Shown here: in pieces, positions 1 to 8,426 of the stretch
Numbering within the stretch: position 1 is the first letter of the stretch
How the letters are laid out: each line of letters starts with the position of its first letter
Source: Proluteimonas flavola
Lineage (GTDB): Bacteria; Pseudomonadota; Gammaproteobacteria; Xanthomonadales; Xanthomonadaceae
Assembly (NCBI RefSeq): GCF_021191705.1
Contig: NZ_JAIWPU010000021.1
Coordinates: forward strand, 1 to 64,000
Length of the DNA stretch: 64,000 bases
Reading direction: 5' to 3'
Made by a program: the position numbers and the translations under genes
The notes under the pieces: model-generated
The model's database searches: none
The model's input: only the letters and a program-made list of their open reading frames with translations
Told to the model about the DNA's origin: nothing

Positions 1-22
1 GGGCTTCACTCGTAAAGCCTCA

Positions 23-42
23 TCGCGCGCAAGCGCTCCCAC
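23..42. repeat. Single REP-type half element
   Basis: The stretch reads TCGCGCGCAAGCGCTCCCAC, the right-arm form of the REP-like palindrome that occurs complete at 51141-51208. The partner arm would lie to the left of the window. Nothing else is recognised between 1 and the mltG start. Confidence 0.55.
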
Positions 43-221
43 CGATTCAATCGATCCGCGCCGGCGCACGCAACCGAGTTTCGCCTCCGCCGATGTCTTT
101 CATGTCGGTCCGCCGCCGCTGCACCACCTTGGGCGCCGCGCGCGCCGGCCATGCCTTGCATGGTCTTCCGTCGGCCACGGTATCCTGCACGCCCTTCCCG
201 CATCGACGGCCCACGCCGCCC

Positions 222-1400
222 ATGACCGAATCCGCACCGCCACGCACCCGTCCCCGCATCGGCAAGATCCTGCTGGGCGGGCTCGCGATCGTCGCGCTGC
301 TGGCCGGACTCACCGCCTGGTTCCTGCATGCGCGCTACACCCGCTTCGCGGACACGCCGCTGGCCGGGCTGTCGAGCGACGGCACGCTGGTGGTCGCACG
401 CGGCGATTCGTTCCAGCGCGTGCTCGGTCGCCTGCGCGAGGCCGGAGCGGTGGAGGGTCACGCACTCCAATGGCGCCTGCTTGCGCGCGAGCTGGGCGCC
501 GATGCGCGCATCCAGGTGGGCGAGTATTCGCTCGATCCCGCGACGACGCCGCGCGATCTGCTGGTGCGCATGCGCGACGGCAAGGTCATCCATCACCGTT
601 TCACGATCGTCGAGGGCTGGAACATCCGCGAACTGCGCGCCGCGCTCGGTCGCGCGACACCGCTGGTGCAGACGCTGCAGGACATCGACGACGCCGCGCT
701 GATGGACGCCCTCGGCAAGGCCGGCGTGCATCCCGAAGGCCGCTTCCTGCCCGAGACCTATCTCTACACCACCGGCGACAGCGACGTGGATCTGCTGCGC
801 CGCGCGAACACCGCGCTGGAGGCCGCGCTCGACCGCGCGTGGGAATCGCGCGCGGACGGCCTCGAACTGAAAGACCGTGAGCAGGTCCTGGTGCTGGCCT
901 CGATCATCGAGAAGGAAACCGGCATCGCCGAAGAACGCCCGGCGATCTCCGGCGTGTTCAATCGCCGCCTGAAGATCGGCATGCGCCTGCAGACCGATCC
1001 CACCGTGATCTACGGCCTGGGCACCGCCTACGACGGCAACATCCGCCGCAGCGATCTGCAGACCGACACGCCCTACAACACCTACACCCGCGACGGCCTG
1101 CCGCCGACGCCGATCGCGATGGCCGGCGCCGCGGCGATCCAGGCGGCGACGCATCCGGCCGACGGCGATGCCCTGTATTTCGTCGCGGTCGGCGATGGCA
1201 GCGGGCGCCATGTGTTCTCGCCGACCTACGCCGCGCACAACGTGGCGGTGCGCGAATACGTGCGCCGCTACCGCGCGCGTTTCGGCGGCGGTGACGCCAG
1301 CAGTGGCGATGCGGCCGAGGCGGCCGCGGGCGGCGAAGCCGCGCCGCCGAACGAGGTCGAGGTGGAAGCGGCCACCGGCGCAGCGGGCGGCGACGCGTGA
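222..1400 (+). CDS. mltG: Endolytic murein transglycosylase MltG
   Basis: This is a 392-residue inner-membrane lytic transglycosylase that cuts nascent glycan strands and so helps set their length. One membrane segment lies near residues 19-35 (LLGGLAIVALLAGLTAWFL), followed by a LysM-like part and the YceG/MltG catalytic domain, with the ASIIEKETG motif carrying the family's catalytic Glu. The ATG at 222 is chosen because it places the membrane anchor near the N-terminus; the frame stays open upstream to 93, but that part reads as low-complexity sequence. The last ~35 residues are an Ala/Gly/Glu-rich tail beyond the usual domain end. It overlaps tmk by 4 bases, as commonly seen (mltG-tmk-holB). 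Confidence 0.95.
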   Translation: MTESAPPRTRPRIGKILLGGLAIVALLAGLTAWFLHARYTRFADTPLAGLSSDGTLVVARGDSFQRVLGRLREAGAVEGHALQWRLLARELGADARIQVGEYSLDPATTPRDLLVRMRDGKVIHHRFTIVEGWNIRELRAALGRATPLVQTLQDIDDAALMDALGKAGVHPEGRFLPETYLYTTGDSDVDLLRRANTALEAALDRAWESRADGLELKDREQVLVLASIIEKETGIAEERPAISGVFNRRLKIGMRLQTDPTVIYGLGTAYDGNIRRSDLQTDTPYNTYTRDGLPPTPIAMAGAAAIQAATHPADGDALYFVAVGDGSGRHVFSPTYAAHNVAVREYVRRYRARFGGGDASSGDAAEAAAGGEAAPPNEVEVEAATGAAGGDA

Positions 1401-2038
1401 GTGCGTTGCGGACGTATCCGCGCTTCGTGTCGATCGAAGGCGGCGAGGGCGCCGGCAAGACCACGGTGCTGCGCGCCCTGCGCGATGCGTTGGCGGCCGA
1501 TGGCGACGAGGTGGTGTGCACGCGCGAGCCGGGCGGTACGCCGCTGGCCGAGCTGATCCGCGGCCTGCTGCTCGATCCCGGCCACGAACCTGCACGCCCC
1601 GACACCGAACTGCTGCTGATGTTCGCCGCGCGCGCCCAGCACGTGCAGGAGGCCATCGTGCCAGCGCTCGAGCGCGGCGCCTGGGTGATCAGCGACCGCT
1701 TCACCGATTCCAGCTACGCCTACCAGGGGGGCGGCCGCGGCATCGATCCGGCGCGCATCGCCGCACTCGAAGCGGCGCACGTCGGCATCGCGCCGGCGAT
1801 CACGCTGCTGCTCGATCTCGGCGTGGCGCAGGGCCGCGAACGCGCGCGCGGACGCACCGCGCTTCCCGATCGCATCGAGGCCGAGCAGGACGCGTTTTTC
1901 GAACGCGTGCGCCGTGCATTCCTCGCCCGCGCGCAGGCCGAGCCGCAGCGCATCCGCGTGATCGATGCGACGCGCAGCGCCGATGTCGTCGCCGCCGACG
2001 CGGTGCGGGCCCTGCACGCGGCACGGGCCGCGGCATGA
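1397..2038 (+). CDS. tmk: Thymidylate kinase
   Basis: The 213-residue enzyme phosphorylates dTMP to dTDP with ATP in the cytoplasm. The P-loop GGEGAGKTT is near residue 15, the DRFTDSSYAYQGGGRG segment is the family's DR(Y/F) substrate motif and lid region. The start is GTG at 1397, overlapping the mltG stop (GTGA), and the gene ends in an ATGA overlap with holB, so translation of the three genes is probably coupled. The length is normal for bacterial TMPK. Confidence 0.96.
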   Translation: MSALRTYPRFVSIEGGEGAGKTTVLRALRDALAADGDEVVCTREPGGTPLAELIRGLLLDPGHEPARPDTELLLMFAARAQHVQEAIVPALERGAWVISDRFTDSSYAYQGGGRGIDPARIAALEAAHVGIAPAITLLLDLGVAQGRERARGRTALPDRIEAEQDAFFERVRRAFLARAQAEPQRIRVIDATRSADVVAADAVRALHAARAAA

Positions 2039-2967
2039 GCGCGCAGCCCGCATTCGCGCCCTGGCAGGCGCGCATCCATGACCAAGTGCGCAGCGCGCTC
2101 GACGGCGGCCGGCTGGGCCATGCGCTGCTGTTCTGTGGACCGGCGCGGCTGGGCAAGCGCGCGGTCGCCGACGCGCTCGCCGCACATGTGCTCGGCCTGG
2201 ATCGCGAAGTCCGCAGTGCGCAGCTGCTCGCGGCCGGCACCCATCCGGATTTCCACAGCGTCTCGTTCGTGCCGACGAAAGACGGCACCAGGCTGCGCAC
2301 CGAGATCGTCATCGAGCAGATCCGCGAACTCTCGGCGAAGCTGTCGCTGACGCCGCAGTACGGCAGCGCGCAGGTCGCGATCGTCGATCCGGCCGATGCG
2401 GTCAACACCGCCGCCTGCAACGCGCTGCTGAAGACGCTGGAGGAACCGCAGCCCGGTCGTCACCTGTGGCTGGTCGCGGCCAATCCGCTGCGCCTGCCGG
2501 CGACGATCCGCAGCCGCTGCCAGCGCATCGAGTTCCGCCTGCCGCCGCGCGAGGAGGCGCTGGCCTGGCTGGCGGGACGTGGTCATCGCGAAGCCGACGC
2601 GGTCGAAGCGCTGGACGCCGCACGCGGACATCCGGGTCTTGCGGCCGAATGGCTCGATGGTGGCGGCATGGCGTTGCGTCGCGAGGTCGCCAGGGATCTC
2701 GCGGGTGTGGCGAAGGGCGATCTGCCCGTCGTCGCCACCGCGCAGCGCTGGGCCAGCGGGGAGGACGCCGCGGAACGCGTCGCGCACGCCGCCGATCTCG
2801 CGCTTGCGCGTGCATCCGGCTTGACCGATGTCGCGGGAATCGGGAAGCTGGCCGCGTGGTTCGACGCCGCCAACCGCACCCGCTATCTGCTCCGGACCAC
2901 GGTGCGCGCCGATCTCGCCATCACCGAGCTGCTGCTGGCCTGGCGCGGCACCGTCGCCCGACACTGA
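2035..2967 (+). CDS. holB: DNA polymerase III subunit delta'
   Basis: This 310-residue protein is the delta' subunit of the clamp loader, which with tau/gamma and delta loads the beta clamp. The N-terminal AAA+ fold has a degenerate P-loop (GPARLGKR, residues 35-42), as expected for the non-hydrolysing subunit, and the motif LLKTLEEP ahead of the sensor-1-like region IRSRCQR. The start at 2035 overlaps the tmk stop. The zinc-module cysteines common in proteobacterial delta' just before QL.AAGTHPD are replaced here (DREVRSAQLLAAGTHPD, residues 56-72), so the small zinc knuckle appears lost. Identity is nevertheless clear from context and length. Confidence 0.93.
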   Translation: MSAQPAFAPWQARIHDQVRSALDGGRLGHALLFCGPARLGKRAVADALAAHVLGLDREVRSAQLLAAGTHPDFHSVSFVPTKDGTRLRTEIVIEQIRELSAKLSLTPQYGSAQVAIVDPADAVNTAACNALLKTLEEPQPGRHLWLVAANPLRLPATIRSRCQRIEFRLPPREEALAWLAGRGHREADAVEALDAARGHPGLAAEWLDGGGMALRREVARDLAGVAKGDLPVVATAQRWASGEDAAERVAHAADLALARASGLTDVAGIGKLAAWFDAANRTRYLLRTTVRADLAITELLLAWRGTVARH

Positions 2968-2989
2968 CTTCTTCGCTGGGAACCGAGCC

Positions 2990-3349
2990 ATGAGCGCAAC
3001 CGCCGCAGGCGCACGTCAGGGCATCCTGTCGCTCGCCGTCAAGGACAAGGCGGCGCTGTACAACGCCTACATGTCCTACCTCAAGCAGGGCGGCATCTTC
3101 GTGCCGACGCCCAAGCGCTATTTCCTCGGGGACGAGGTGTTCCTGTTGCTGACGTTGCCCGAATCCAGCGATCGCCTGCCGACCGCCGGCAAGGTGGTAT
3201 GGGTGACGCCCGCCGGCGCGCAGGGCAACCGCACCGCGGGCGTGGGCGTGCAGTTCGCCGATACGCCGGAAGGCGAAGCGGTCAAGAGCCGGATCGAGAC
3301 CCTGCTCGCCGGCACGCTGCAATCCGAGAAGTCGACCCACACGATGTGA
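2990..3349 (+). CDS. pilZ: Non-canonical type IV pilus PilZ protein
   Basis: The 119-residue protein is a single PilZ-type beta barrel. It has the Xanthomonas-type sequence GGIFVPTPKRYFLGDEVFLL and the conserved end TLLAGTL...STHTM. It lacks the RxxxR and (D/N)xSxxG motifs that bind cyclic di-GMP; in Xanthomonas the homologue is known not to bind the nucleotide but to contact the PilB ATPase and the EAL protein FimX. The inferred role is type IV pilus assembly. The ATG at 2990 follows a short gap after holB, the usual gene order in this family. Confidence 0.9.
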   Translation: MSATAAGARQGILSLAVKDKAALYNAYMSYLKQGGIFVPTPKRYFLGDEVFLLLTLPESSDRLPTAGKVVWVTPAGAQGNRTAGVGVQFADTPEGEAVKSRIETLLAGTLQSEKSTHTM

Positions 3350-3394
3350 GTCCGCGGCCCGCAGCGCGCGGGCACGCGTGTGCAGCGGACGCGC

Positions 3395-3658
3395 TCAACG
3401 CGCGTCGTCGAGCATCGCGCGCAAGGCGGGATGCCGGATCTCCACGACATCGAACAGGCCCGCCGCGCGCAGATACACCGCGCGACGCAGCAGTTCGTCC
3501 TCGTAGCCACGGCGCAGCACCTCATCGTCCTCTTCGTCGATCGCCAGGCGCGCGAGCTCGGTGAATTCCTCGATCCAGCCCATCGCCGCATAGGCATCCG
3601 GCACGGCCGGTTGCAGCCGGCGCGGCTCGCGTTGCGACGGACTCGGGATGGCATGCAT
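3395..3658 (-). CDS. Small acidic protein of unknown function
   Basis: An 87-residue frame, rich in Glu, Asp and Leu, with the segment EEFTELARLAIDEEDDEVLRRGYEDELLRRAVYL that looks helical. No membrane segment, cysteine or known motif is visible. It reads away from the TetR gene, with 78 bases between the two starts, so both may share the palindrome at 3699. I do not recognise a family. The protein-like composition and clean divergent spacing favour a real gene; a function cannot be given. Confidence 0.55.
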   Translation of the reverse strand: MHAIPSPSQREPRRLQPAVPDAYAAMGWIEEFTELARLAIDEEDDEVLRRGYEDELLRRAVYLRAAGLFDVVEIRHPALRAMLDDAR

Positions 3659-3698
3659 ATGAAGATCCTTCAGGACGACTGAACCGGCTGGACGGTAT

Positions 3699-3708
3699 AG
3701 TCTAGACT
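3699..3708. promoter_or_regulatory. Palindrome in the tetR divergent promoter
   Basis: AGTCTAGACT is a perfect 10-base palindrome 29 bases before the TetR start and 40 bases before the small divergent gene. It directly follows CGGTATAG (3693-3700), a sequence repeated in the palindrome before the RND efflux operon (46403-46410). An autoregulatory operator is plausible but unproven; TATAGT may simply be a -10 hexamer. Confidence 0.35.
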
Positions 3709-3736
3709 CTCGGCTTCTCCGTCAAGACGCGTTCCC

Positions 3737-4318
3737 ATGACCACCCGCAAACCCCGCAGCGACGCTCGCGCACGTATCCTCGATGCGGCCCTCGCCGTGT
3801 CCGATCGCGTCGGTGCCGCGCATCTGACGCTCGAGGCGGTGGCCGCTGAGGCAGGGGTCAGCAAGGGCGGCCTGCTGTACCACTTCGCGAGCAAGGATCT
3901 GCTGCTCAAGGGGGTGGTCGAGTACCACATGGACCAGCATCGCCGCGATCTGGAAATGGCCGAGACGATGTTTCCGGCCAATCCCGGCGGCTATCTGCAG
4001 GCTTTGGTGCATGCCCAGCGCCAGGGGCTGGAGGCCAAGCGGCTGCACGGACCGAAGGCGACGCAGTCCTTCATCGCGGCGGCAGTCAACACGCCCGGGC
4101 TGATGGATTCTCCGCGACAGTACGCCGCAACGCACGCCGCGCGCCTGCGCGCACTCGGGCCGGATTTCGTCGAAGCGCTGCTGGTGACGCTCGCGTTCGA
4201 TGGCCTGTTCTTCGGTGATGCGTTCGAGATGCTCGACCTGAGCGTGGCGGAGCGGAAAGTGCTGATCGAAGCGCTTGAAGCGCGCGCCGCTGCGCTGGCG
4301 GCGCGGCATTCGGGCTGA
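3737..4318 (+). CDS. TetR/AcrR family transcriptional regulator
   Basis: A 193-residue one-component regulator. The N-terminal helix-turn-helix reads ARILDAALAVSDRVGAAHLTLE..AAEAGVSKGGLLYHFASKDLLL, the TetR signature with the YHF recognition helix. The C-terminal ligand domain has no recognisable specificity. The start at 3737 is the first ATG of the frame. Its right neighbour fadB is convergent, so it probably does not form an operon; targets may be itself, the divergent small gene, or a distant operon (see the shared CGGTATAG element at 46393). Confidence 0.88.
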   Translation: MTTRKPRSDARARILDAALAVSDRVGAAHLTLEAVAAEAGVSKGGLLYHFASKDLLLKGVVEYHMDQHRRDLEMAETMFPANPGGYLQALVHAQRQGLEAKRLHGPKATQSFIAAAVNTPGLMDSPRQYAATHAARLRALGPDFVEALLVTLAFDGLFFGDAFEMLDLSVAERKVLIEALEARAAALAARHSG

Positions 4319-4371
4319 CCTCGGACCGTCTTCAGGCGGCAGTGCGCGAGATCGAATAACCGGATGAACCC

Positions 4372-4447
4372 GTGGGAGCGGGGGGGGGGGGGGGGGGGGG
4401 GGGGCGGGGGGGGGGCCCGGCCCCCCCCCCCCCCCCCCCGCTCCCAC
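4372..4447. repeat. Hairpin with poly-G/poly-C interior (altered REP element)
   Basis: The arms GTGGGAGCG (4372-4380) and CGCTCCCAC (4439-4447) are the outer arms of the REP-type palindrome seen at 51141-51208. Between them is a run of 25 Gs ending at 4404, one C, ten Gs, CCC, GG and a run of 19 Cs. It fills the gap between the convergent tetR and fadB genes. A natural element would carry the GCTTGCGCGC-type core; the homopolymers probably mark a sequencing or assembly artefact in a strong hairpin. Confidence 0.8.
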
Positions 4448-4493
4448 AGGTTCGGGATCCGATGCCCGACGGACGCGGGCGTCTTGACCTGAC

Positions 4494-6575
4494 TCAGGCC
4501 GTGCGCGGCACCGGCTGCAGCGCCGGATTGTCCCAGCCCGGACGCGGTGCGAAGCGGTCGCCATGGCGCGCCTGCAAGGTGCGCAGGCGTTCGACGATGA
4601 CGTCGGCACCGGTCTCGCGGATGTACTGGATCGGGCCGCCGCGGAAGGGTGCGAAGCCGGTGCCGAAGATCACGCCCGCATCGAGCAGGTCCGCATCGGC
4701 GACGACGCCGTCGTGCAGCGCGGCGACGGCCTCGTTGAGCAGCGGCAGGATCAAGCGGTCCTGCAGATCCTCCGGCGCCTTGTAGTCCTTCGGCAGTTCG
4801 GGCTTCTGCGCCTTGCCCTCGACCCAGGTGTAGAGGCCCTGGCCGTCCTTCTTGCCGCGCTGGCCCGGTTCGGGCGGCGTGGCCAGGGAGGCGGGAATGC
4901 GCAGGCCGAGGAACGGCGCGAGTTCCTGGCCGACGCCCGACGCGACATCCAGGCCCACGGTGTCGATCAGCTCGATCGGTCCCATCGGCATGCCGAAGTC
5001 GACGGCCGCCTTGTCGATCGCCTTGCCCGGAATGCCTTCGGCGTAGGCGCTCGCGGCTTCGAGCATGTAGGGGAACAGCAGGCGGTTGACCAGGAAGCCC
5101 GGCGTGCCGGCGACCGGAACGGGCAGCTTGTCGATCGCCTTGCAGAACGCGGCCAGACGCTGCGCGGTGACCTCGTCGACACCGTCGTGGTGGACGATTT
5201 CGACCAGCGGCATCGACGCGACCGGATTGAAGTAGTGCAGGCCGGCGAACTGGCCAGGACGGTGCACGCCGCTGCGCAGTTCGTCGAGCGGGATGGACGA
5301 GGTATTGGTGGTCAGCAGCGAATCGGCTGGCAGACGCGGTTCGACATCGGCGTAGAGGCTGCGCTTGGCGTCGGCGTTCTCGACGATCGCCTCGATGACC
5401 AAGTCCGCATCGGCGATACCGGCACCGGTGAGATCGGAGCGCAGGCGCGCGGCGACTTCGGGGCGCTTGGCGGGATCCTTGACCTTCTTCTCGAACAGCG
5501 TCGCGGCGCGGGCCTGCGCCTTGTCGATGAACGGCTGCTCGCGATCCTGCAGCGTGACGTCGAAGCCCTTGTAGGCCGACCACGCGGCGATGTCGCCGCC
5601 CATGACGCCGGCGCCGATCACATGCACGCGCCGGATCGGTGCCTGACCGCTGGCGGCCTTGCCGCCGAGGCCCTTGAGGCGCTCCATCAGGAAGAACACA
5701 CGGGTGAGGTTGCGCGCAGTCGGCGTGCCGGCGAGCTTGACCACCGATTTGCGCTCTGCAGCCAGCAGGCTGCGGGTGTCGCCCGACGCGCGGCGCCAGG
5801 TTTCGATCATCGCGTACGGCGCGGGGTAGTGCTGCTTCTTCGCCTTTCGCGCGACCTGCTTGACCAGCACCGGCGCCAGCGCCTGGCGCACGGGCCAGAT
5901 GTTCGTGGCCCAGCCCATGAAGCGCTGCTTGAACGGACGCGTCGCGCCCGTGCGCGCGAGTGCGATCGCCGCGTCGACGAGCAGTGCCGGCTCGACCACC
6001 TTGTCGACCAGGCCGATGCTGCGCGCGGCTTTCGCCGACAGCGCGCGACCGGTCAGCATCATGTCGAACGCGGCCGGCGCACCGACCAGTCGCGGCAGAC
6101 GCACGCTGCCGCCCCAGCCGGGATAGATGCCCAGCTTGACCTCGGGCAGGCCGATCTTCGTCGAGGGATCGTCGCTGGCGACGCGGTAGTCGCAGGCCAG
6201 CGCGATCTCGGTACCGCCGCCCATGCAGAAACCGTGGATCGCGGCGACCGTGGGGCAGGGCAGCTCGGCGAGACGCTGGAACGCCATCTGGCCGCGGCGG
6301 ATCGAATCGCCGATCGTGCCCTTGGCGTCGAATTCCTGGAACTCGCGGATGTCGGCGCCGGCGATGAAGCCCTTGGCCTTCGCCGAGCGGATCACCAGCG
6401 CCTTCGGCGGATCGAGCGCGAGGCGTTCGAGCAGGGCATCGAGTTCGATCAGCACATCCTGTGCGAACGTGTTGACCGATTCGTTGGCGCGGTCGAAAGA
6501 CAGCACGAGCACACCGTCTTCGCGCGGCTCGGCTTGCCAATGACTGAAGCGAAGCCCGTCGAGGCCTGCGAACAT
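4494..6575 (-). CDS. fadB: Fused enoyl-CoA hydratase/3-hydroxyacyl-CoA dehydrogenase (FadB/FadJ type)
   Basis: This 693-residue two-domain enzyme hydrates enoyl-CoA and oxidises the 3-hydroxyacyl-CoA with NAD in fatty-acid beta-oxidation. The N-terminal crotonase part has FIAGADIREF (oxyanion hole), GFCMGGGTEIALACDYRV and GLPEVKLGIYPGWGG with the catalytic Glu. The dehydrogenase part starts with the Rossmann motif GAGVMGGDIAAW and has NTSSIPLDEL and HYFNPV. The ATG at 6575 is chosen because homology begins at once; upstream codons to 6764 look non-coding. No thiolase (fadA) gene lies next to it, so the partner must be elsewhere. Confidence 0.93.
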   Translation of the reverse strand: MFAGLDGLRFSHWQAEPREDGVLVLSFDRANESVNTFAQDVLIELDALLERLALDPPKALVIRSAKAKGFIAGADIREFQEFDAKGTIGDSIRRGQMAFQRLAELPCPTVAAIHGFCMGGGTEIALACDYRVASDDPSTKIGLPEVKLGIYPGWGGSVRLPRLVGAPAAFDMMLTGRALSAKAARSIGLVDKVVEPALLVDAAIALARTGATRPFKQRFMGWATNIWPVRQALAPVLVKQVARKAKKQHYPAPYAMIETWRRASGDTRSLLAAERKSVVKLAGTPTARNLTRVFFLMERLKGLGGKAASGQAPIRRVHVIGAGVMGGDIAAWSAYKGFDVTLQDREQPFIDKAQARAATLFEKKVKDPAKRPEVAARLRSDLTGAGIADADLVIEAIVENADAKRSLYADVEPRLPADSLLTTNTSSIPLDELRSGVHRPGQFAGLHYFNPVASMPLVEIVHHDGVDEVTAQRLAAFCKAIDKLPVPVAGTPGFLVNRLLFPYMLEAASAYAEGIPGKAIDKAAVDFGMPMGPIELIDTVGLDVASGVGQELAPFLGLRIPASLATPPEPGQRGKKDGQGLYTWVEGKAQKPELPKDYKAPEDLQDRLILPLLNEAVAALHDGVVADADLLDAGVIFGTGFAPFRGGPIQYIRETGADVIVERLRTLQARHGDRFAPRPGWDNPALQPVPRTA

Positions 6576-6776
6576 ACGGCACCATTCTTGAAGGTATGGG
6601 ATCCGCCTATGATCCCGAGGTTGCTTCCACGCCGTCAAATCGGCGCTTGAAAGCTGCGTTTGAATCGATCGCCGCAGGCGGTGTCGACTGGAGCGCCTCC
6701 ACGACTTGCAGGGCGCAGGCGCCGCCCCAAGAACTTGCGCTACGGTGAATCGCGACGATGCCACACCGCCTGTGAC

Positions 6777-6805
6777 GGAACTTTTCGCGCAGCGACCTGT
6801 CCTAA
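6777..6805 (+). promoter_or_regulatory. Sigma-E type promoter of rpoE
   Basis: GGAACTT (6777-6783) and TCCTAA (6800-6805) are separated by 16 bases. This matches the RpoE-class consensus GGAACTT-N15/16-TCnnA known from Xanthomonas and enterobacteria. It lies 41 bases before the rpoE ATG, which predicts autoregulation of rpoE-rseA-mucD. Confidence 0.8.
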
Positions 6806-6846
6806 CGACCCGAGCCAGGCCGGGTGCCCCAAGGAGATCCGGCCCG

Positions 6847-7473
6847 ATGGTCGAGGAACACCACAGCCAGGAGCGGATTCAACTGGACGAGGAGCTGGTC
6901 AAGCGGGTGCAGGCGGGCGACACCGCGGCGTTCGATCTGCTGGTACGCAAGTACCAGCACCGGATCGCGGCGTTGATCGGCCGCTACGTGTCCGACTGGA
7001 GCGAGGTGCAGGACGTCGCCCAGGAAACCTTCATCCGCGCGTATCGGGCGATGGGGAACTTCCGCGGCGATGCGCAGTTCTATACCTGGCTGCACCGGAT
7101 CGCGGTCAACACCGCGAAGAACCATCTGGTGGCGCACAACCGCCGGCCGCCGACGGACGACATCGATATCGAGGACGCCGAGCATTTCGACAGCGGTATC
7201 CGCTTGCGCGACAGCGATACGCCGGAGCGTGAACTGATGCGCCAGCAGCTGGAACAAACGGTGATGCGCGCGGTCGAAGCGTTGCCCGAGGAACTCCGGG
7301 TCGCGATCAACCTGCGCGAGGTTGACGGTCTGAGCTACGACGAGATCGCCGAGCGCATGGGGTGTCCGATCGGCACTGTCCGCTCCCGGATCTTCCGCGC
7401 GCGCGAGGCGATCGATCGCGAACTGCGACCTTTGATGGACAACGAAAGACAAGTGGAGCGCGTGACCCGATGA
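6847..7473 (+). CDS. rpoE: RNA polymerase sigma factor RpoE (ECF)
   Basis: The 208-residue sigma factor directs the envelope-stress response. Region 2 is visible as FDLLVRKYQHRIAALIGRYV and DVAQETFIRAYRAMGNFRG, and region 4 as LPEELRVAINLREVDGLSYDE with GCPIGTVRSRIFRARE. The ATG at 6847 has a strong ribosome site (AGGAGAT, 6833-6839) and starts near where homology begins; the frame is open upstream to 6706 across the promoter, so earlier starts are rejected. It is followed with ATGA overlap by its anti-sigma gene and then by mucD, the same order as in Xanthomonas. The sigma-E promoter in front predicts positive feedback. Confidence 0.95.
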   Translation: MVEEHHSQERIQLDEELVKRVQAGDTAAFDLLVRKYQHRIAALIGRYVSDWSEVQDVAQETFIRAYRAMGNFRGDAQFYTWLHRIAVNTAKNHLVAHNRRPPTDDIDIEDAEHFDSGIRLRDSDTPERELMRQQLEQTVMRAVEALPEELRVAINLREVDGLSYDEIAERMGCPIGTVRSRIFRAREAIDRELRPLMDNERQVERVTR

Positions 7474-8426
7474 ACACTGCCGACGACATCGATACCCTGC
7501 AGATCGGCCCCGATCCCGACAAGCTCGAGCGGTTCCACCGCCAGCAGCTGTCGACGATGCTCGATGGCGAGCTGTCGCAGGACCAGGCGCGCTTTCTGCG
7601 CCGCCGGCTCGAGCACGACGCCGAACTGTCCGGCTGCTTCGAGCGCTGGCAGGTCTGCGGCGATGTGCTGCGGGGGCGCCAGGTATCGCTGCTGCCGCCC
7701 GATTTCGCCGATCGCATCGCGCGTGGCATCGCCGCGGGCGACGTGGGGATCGCGCCGGTCGCGGCGCCCCGGCGTCCGCGCCTGCTGCGCTGGGGCGGCG
7801 TTGCCGCGCTCGCCGCATCGGTCGCGCTGGTGGCCTTGTTCGTCGGACGTCCGGGCGCATCCTTCGATGATGCGGACGACGTGCTGCCGATGGTCGCCGA
7901 TGCAGCGCCTGCAGCGCCGGCGGCCCCCAGCGCACACGATGCGACTGCAGATGCGTCCGCGCTCGTGGCCGCATCGCCGGTCGAAGCCACGGCTGCGGTT
8001 GCCGGCGCTGCCGCGCTGGCAGTGGCCGAAGTGCCGCGTCGCGGCCACGGTGATCGCGCTTCGCGCGGCCAGTCCCAGCGCGCCGCGTTGCGCAGTACGC
8101 AGGCCCGTCAGGCATCGGAATCGCGCATGGTCGCCTCCGCCGCGGCGCCGCTGCCTGCGGTGTCGAACGACGTGTCCGCGGCCCCGGCGCATGCGCTGGC
8201 GGCCGCATCGGTGATCGCGACCGGTCTGCCGGAAGCGCCTGCCGTGTCGCGTCCTTGGCCGAAGGCCTCGTCGCTGTCGGCCAACAGCAGTTTCTCGGTG
8301 CGTTATGGCGATTCGTTCGCCGCACCGTCCTGGGATACGCCGCAGGCGTCGGGCAGCAGCGTGCTGCCGAGCTTCCCGGTCGATCCCGCCGATGCCGCGC
8401 GCCCGCAACTGCGCGCGGTGCCCTGA
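7470..8426 (+). CDS. rseA: Anti-sigma-E factor RseA
   Basis: A 318-residue single-pass inner-membrane protein that holds RpoE until cleaved by regulated proteolysis. The cytoplasmic N-terminus has the RseA signature (LSTMLDGELSQDQARFLRRRLEHD, with SGCFERWQVCGDVLRG). A membrane segment spans about residues 107-126. The periplasmic part is Ala/Ser-rich and much longer than in E. coli RseA (216 residues), with little recognisable structure. It begins at the rpoE stop (ATGA), so the two are probably translationally coupled. Confidence 0.92.
   Translation: MNTADDIDTLQIGPDPDKLERFHRQQLSTMLDGELSQDQARFLRRRLEHDAELSGCFERWQVCGDVLRGRQVSLLPPDFADRIARGIAAGDVGIAPVAAPRRPRLLRWGGVAALAASVALVALFVGRPGASFDDADDVLPMVADAAPAAPAAPSAHDATADASALVAASPVEATAAVAGAAALAVAEVPRRGHGDRASRGQSQRAALRSTQARQASESRMVASAAAPLPAVSNDVSAAPAHALAAASVIATGLPEAPAVSRPWPKASSLSANSSFSVRYGDSFAAPSWDTPQASGSSVLPSFPVDPADAARPQLRAVP

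Noticed and set aside
2990-3349. PilZ protein as a cyclic di-GMP receptor
   Set aside because: The binding motifs RxxxR and DxSxxG are absent, as in the non-binding Xanthomonas PilZ.
4380-4439. Homopolymer tract as a phase-variation switch
   Set aside because: It lies between two convergent stops, not in a gene or promoter, and is bounded by REP arms.
4563-6650. 695-codon plus-strand frame opposite fadB
   Set aside because: FadB on the minus strand has all family motifs; the opposite frame has none.
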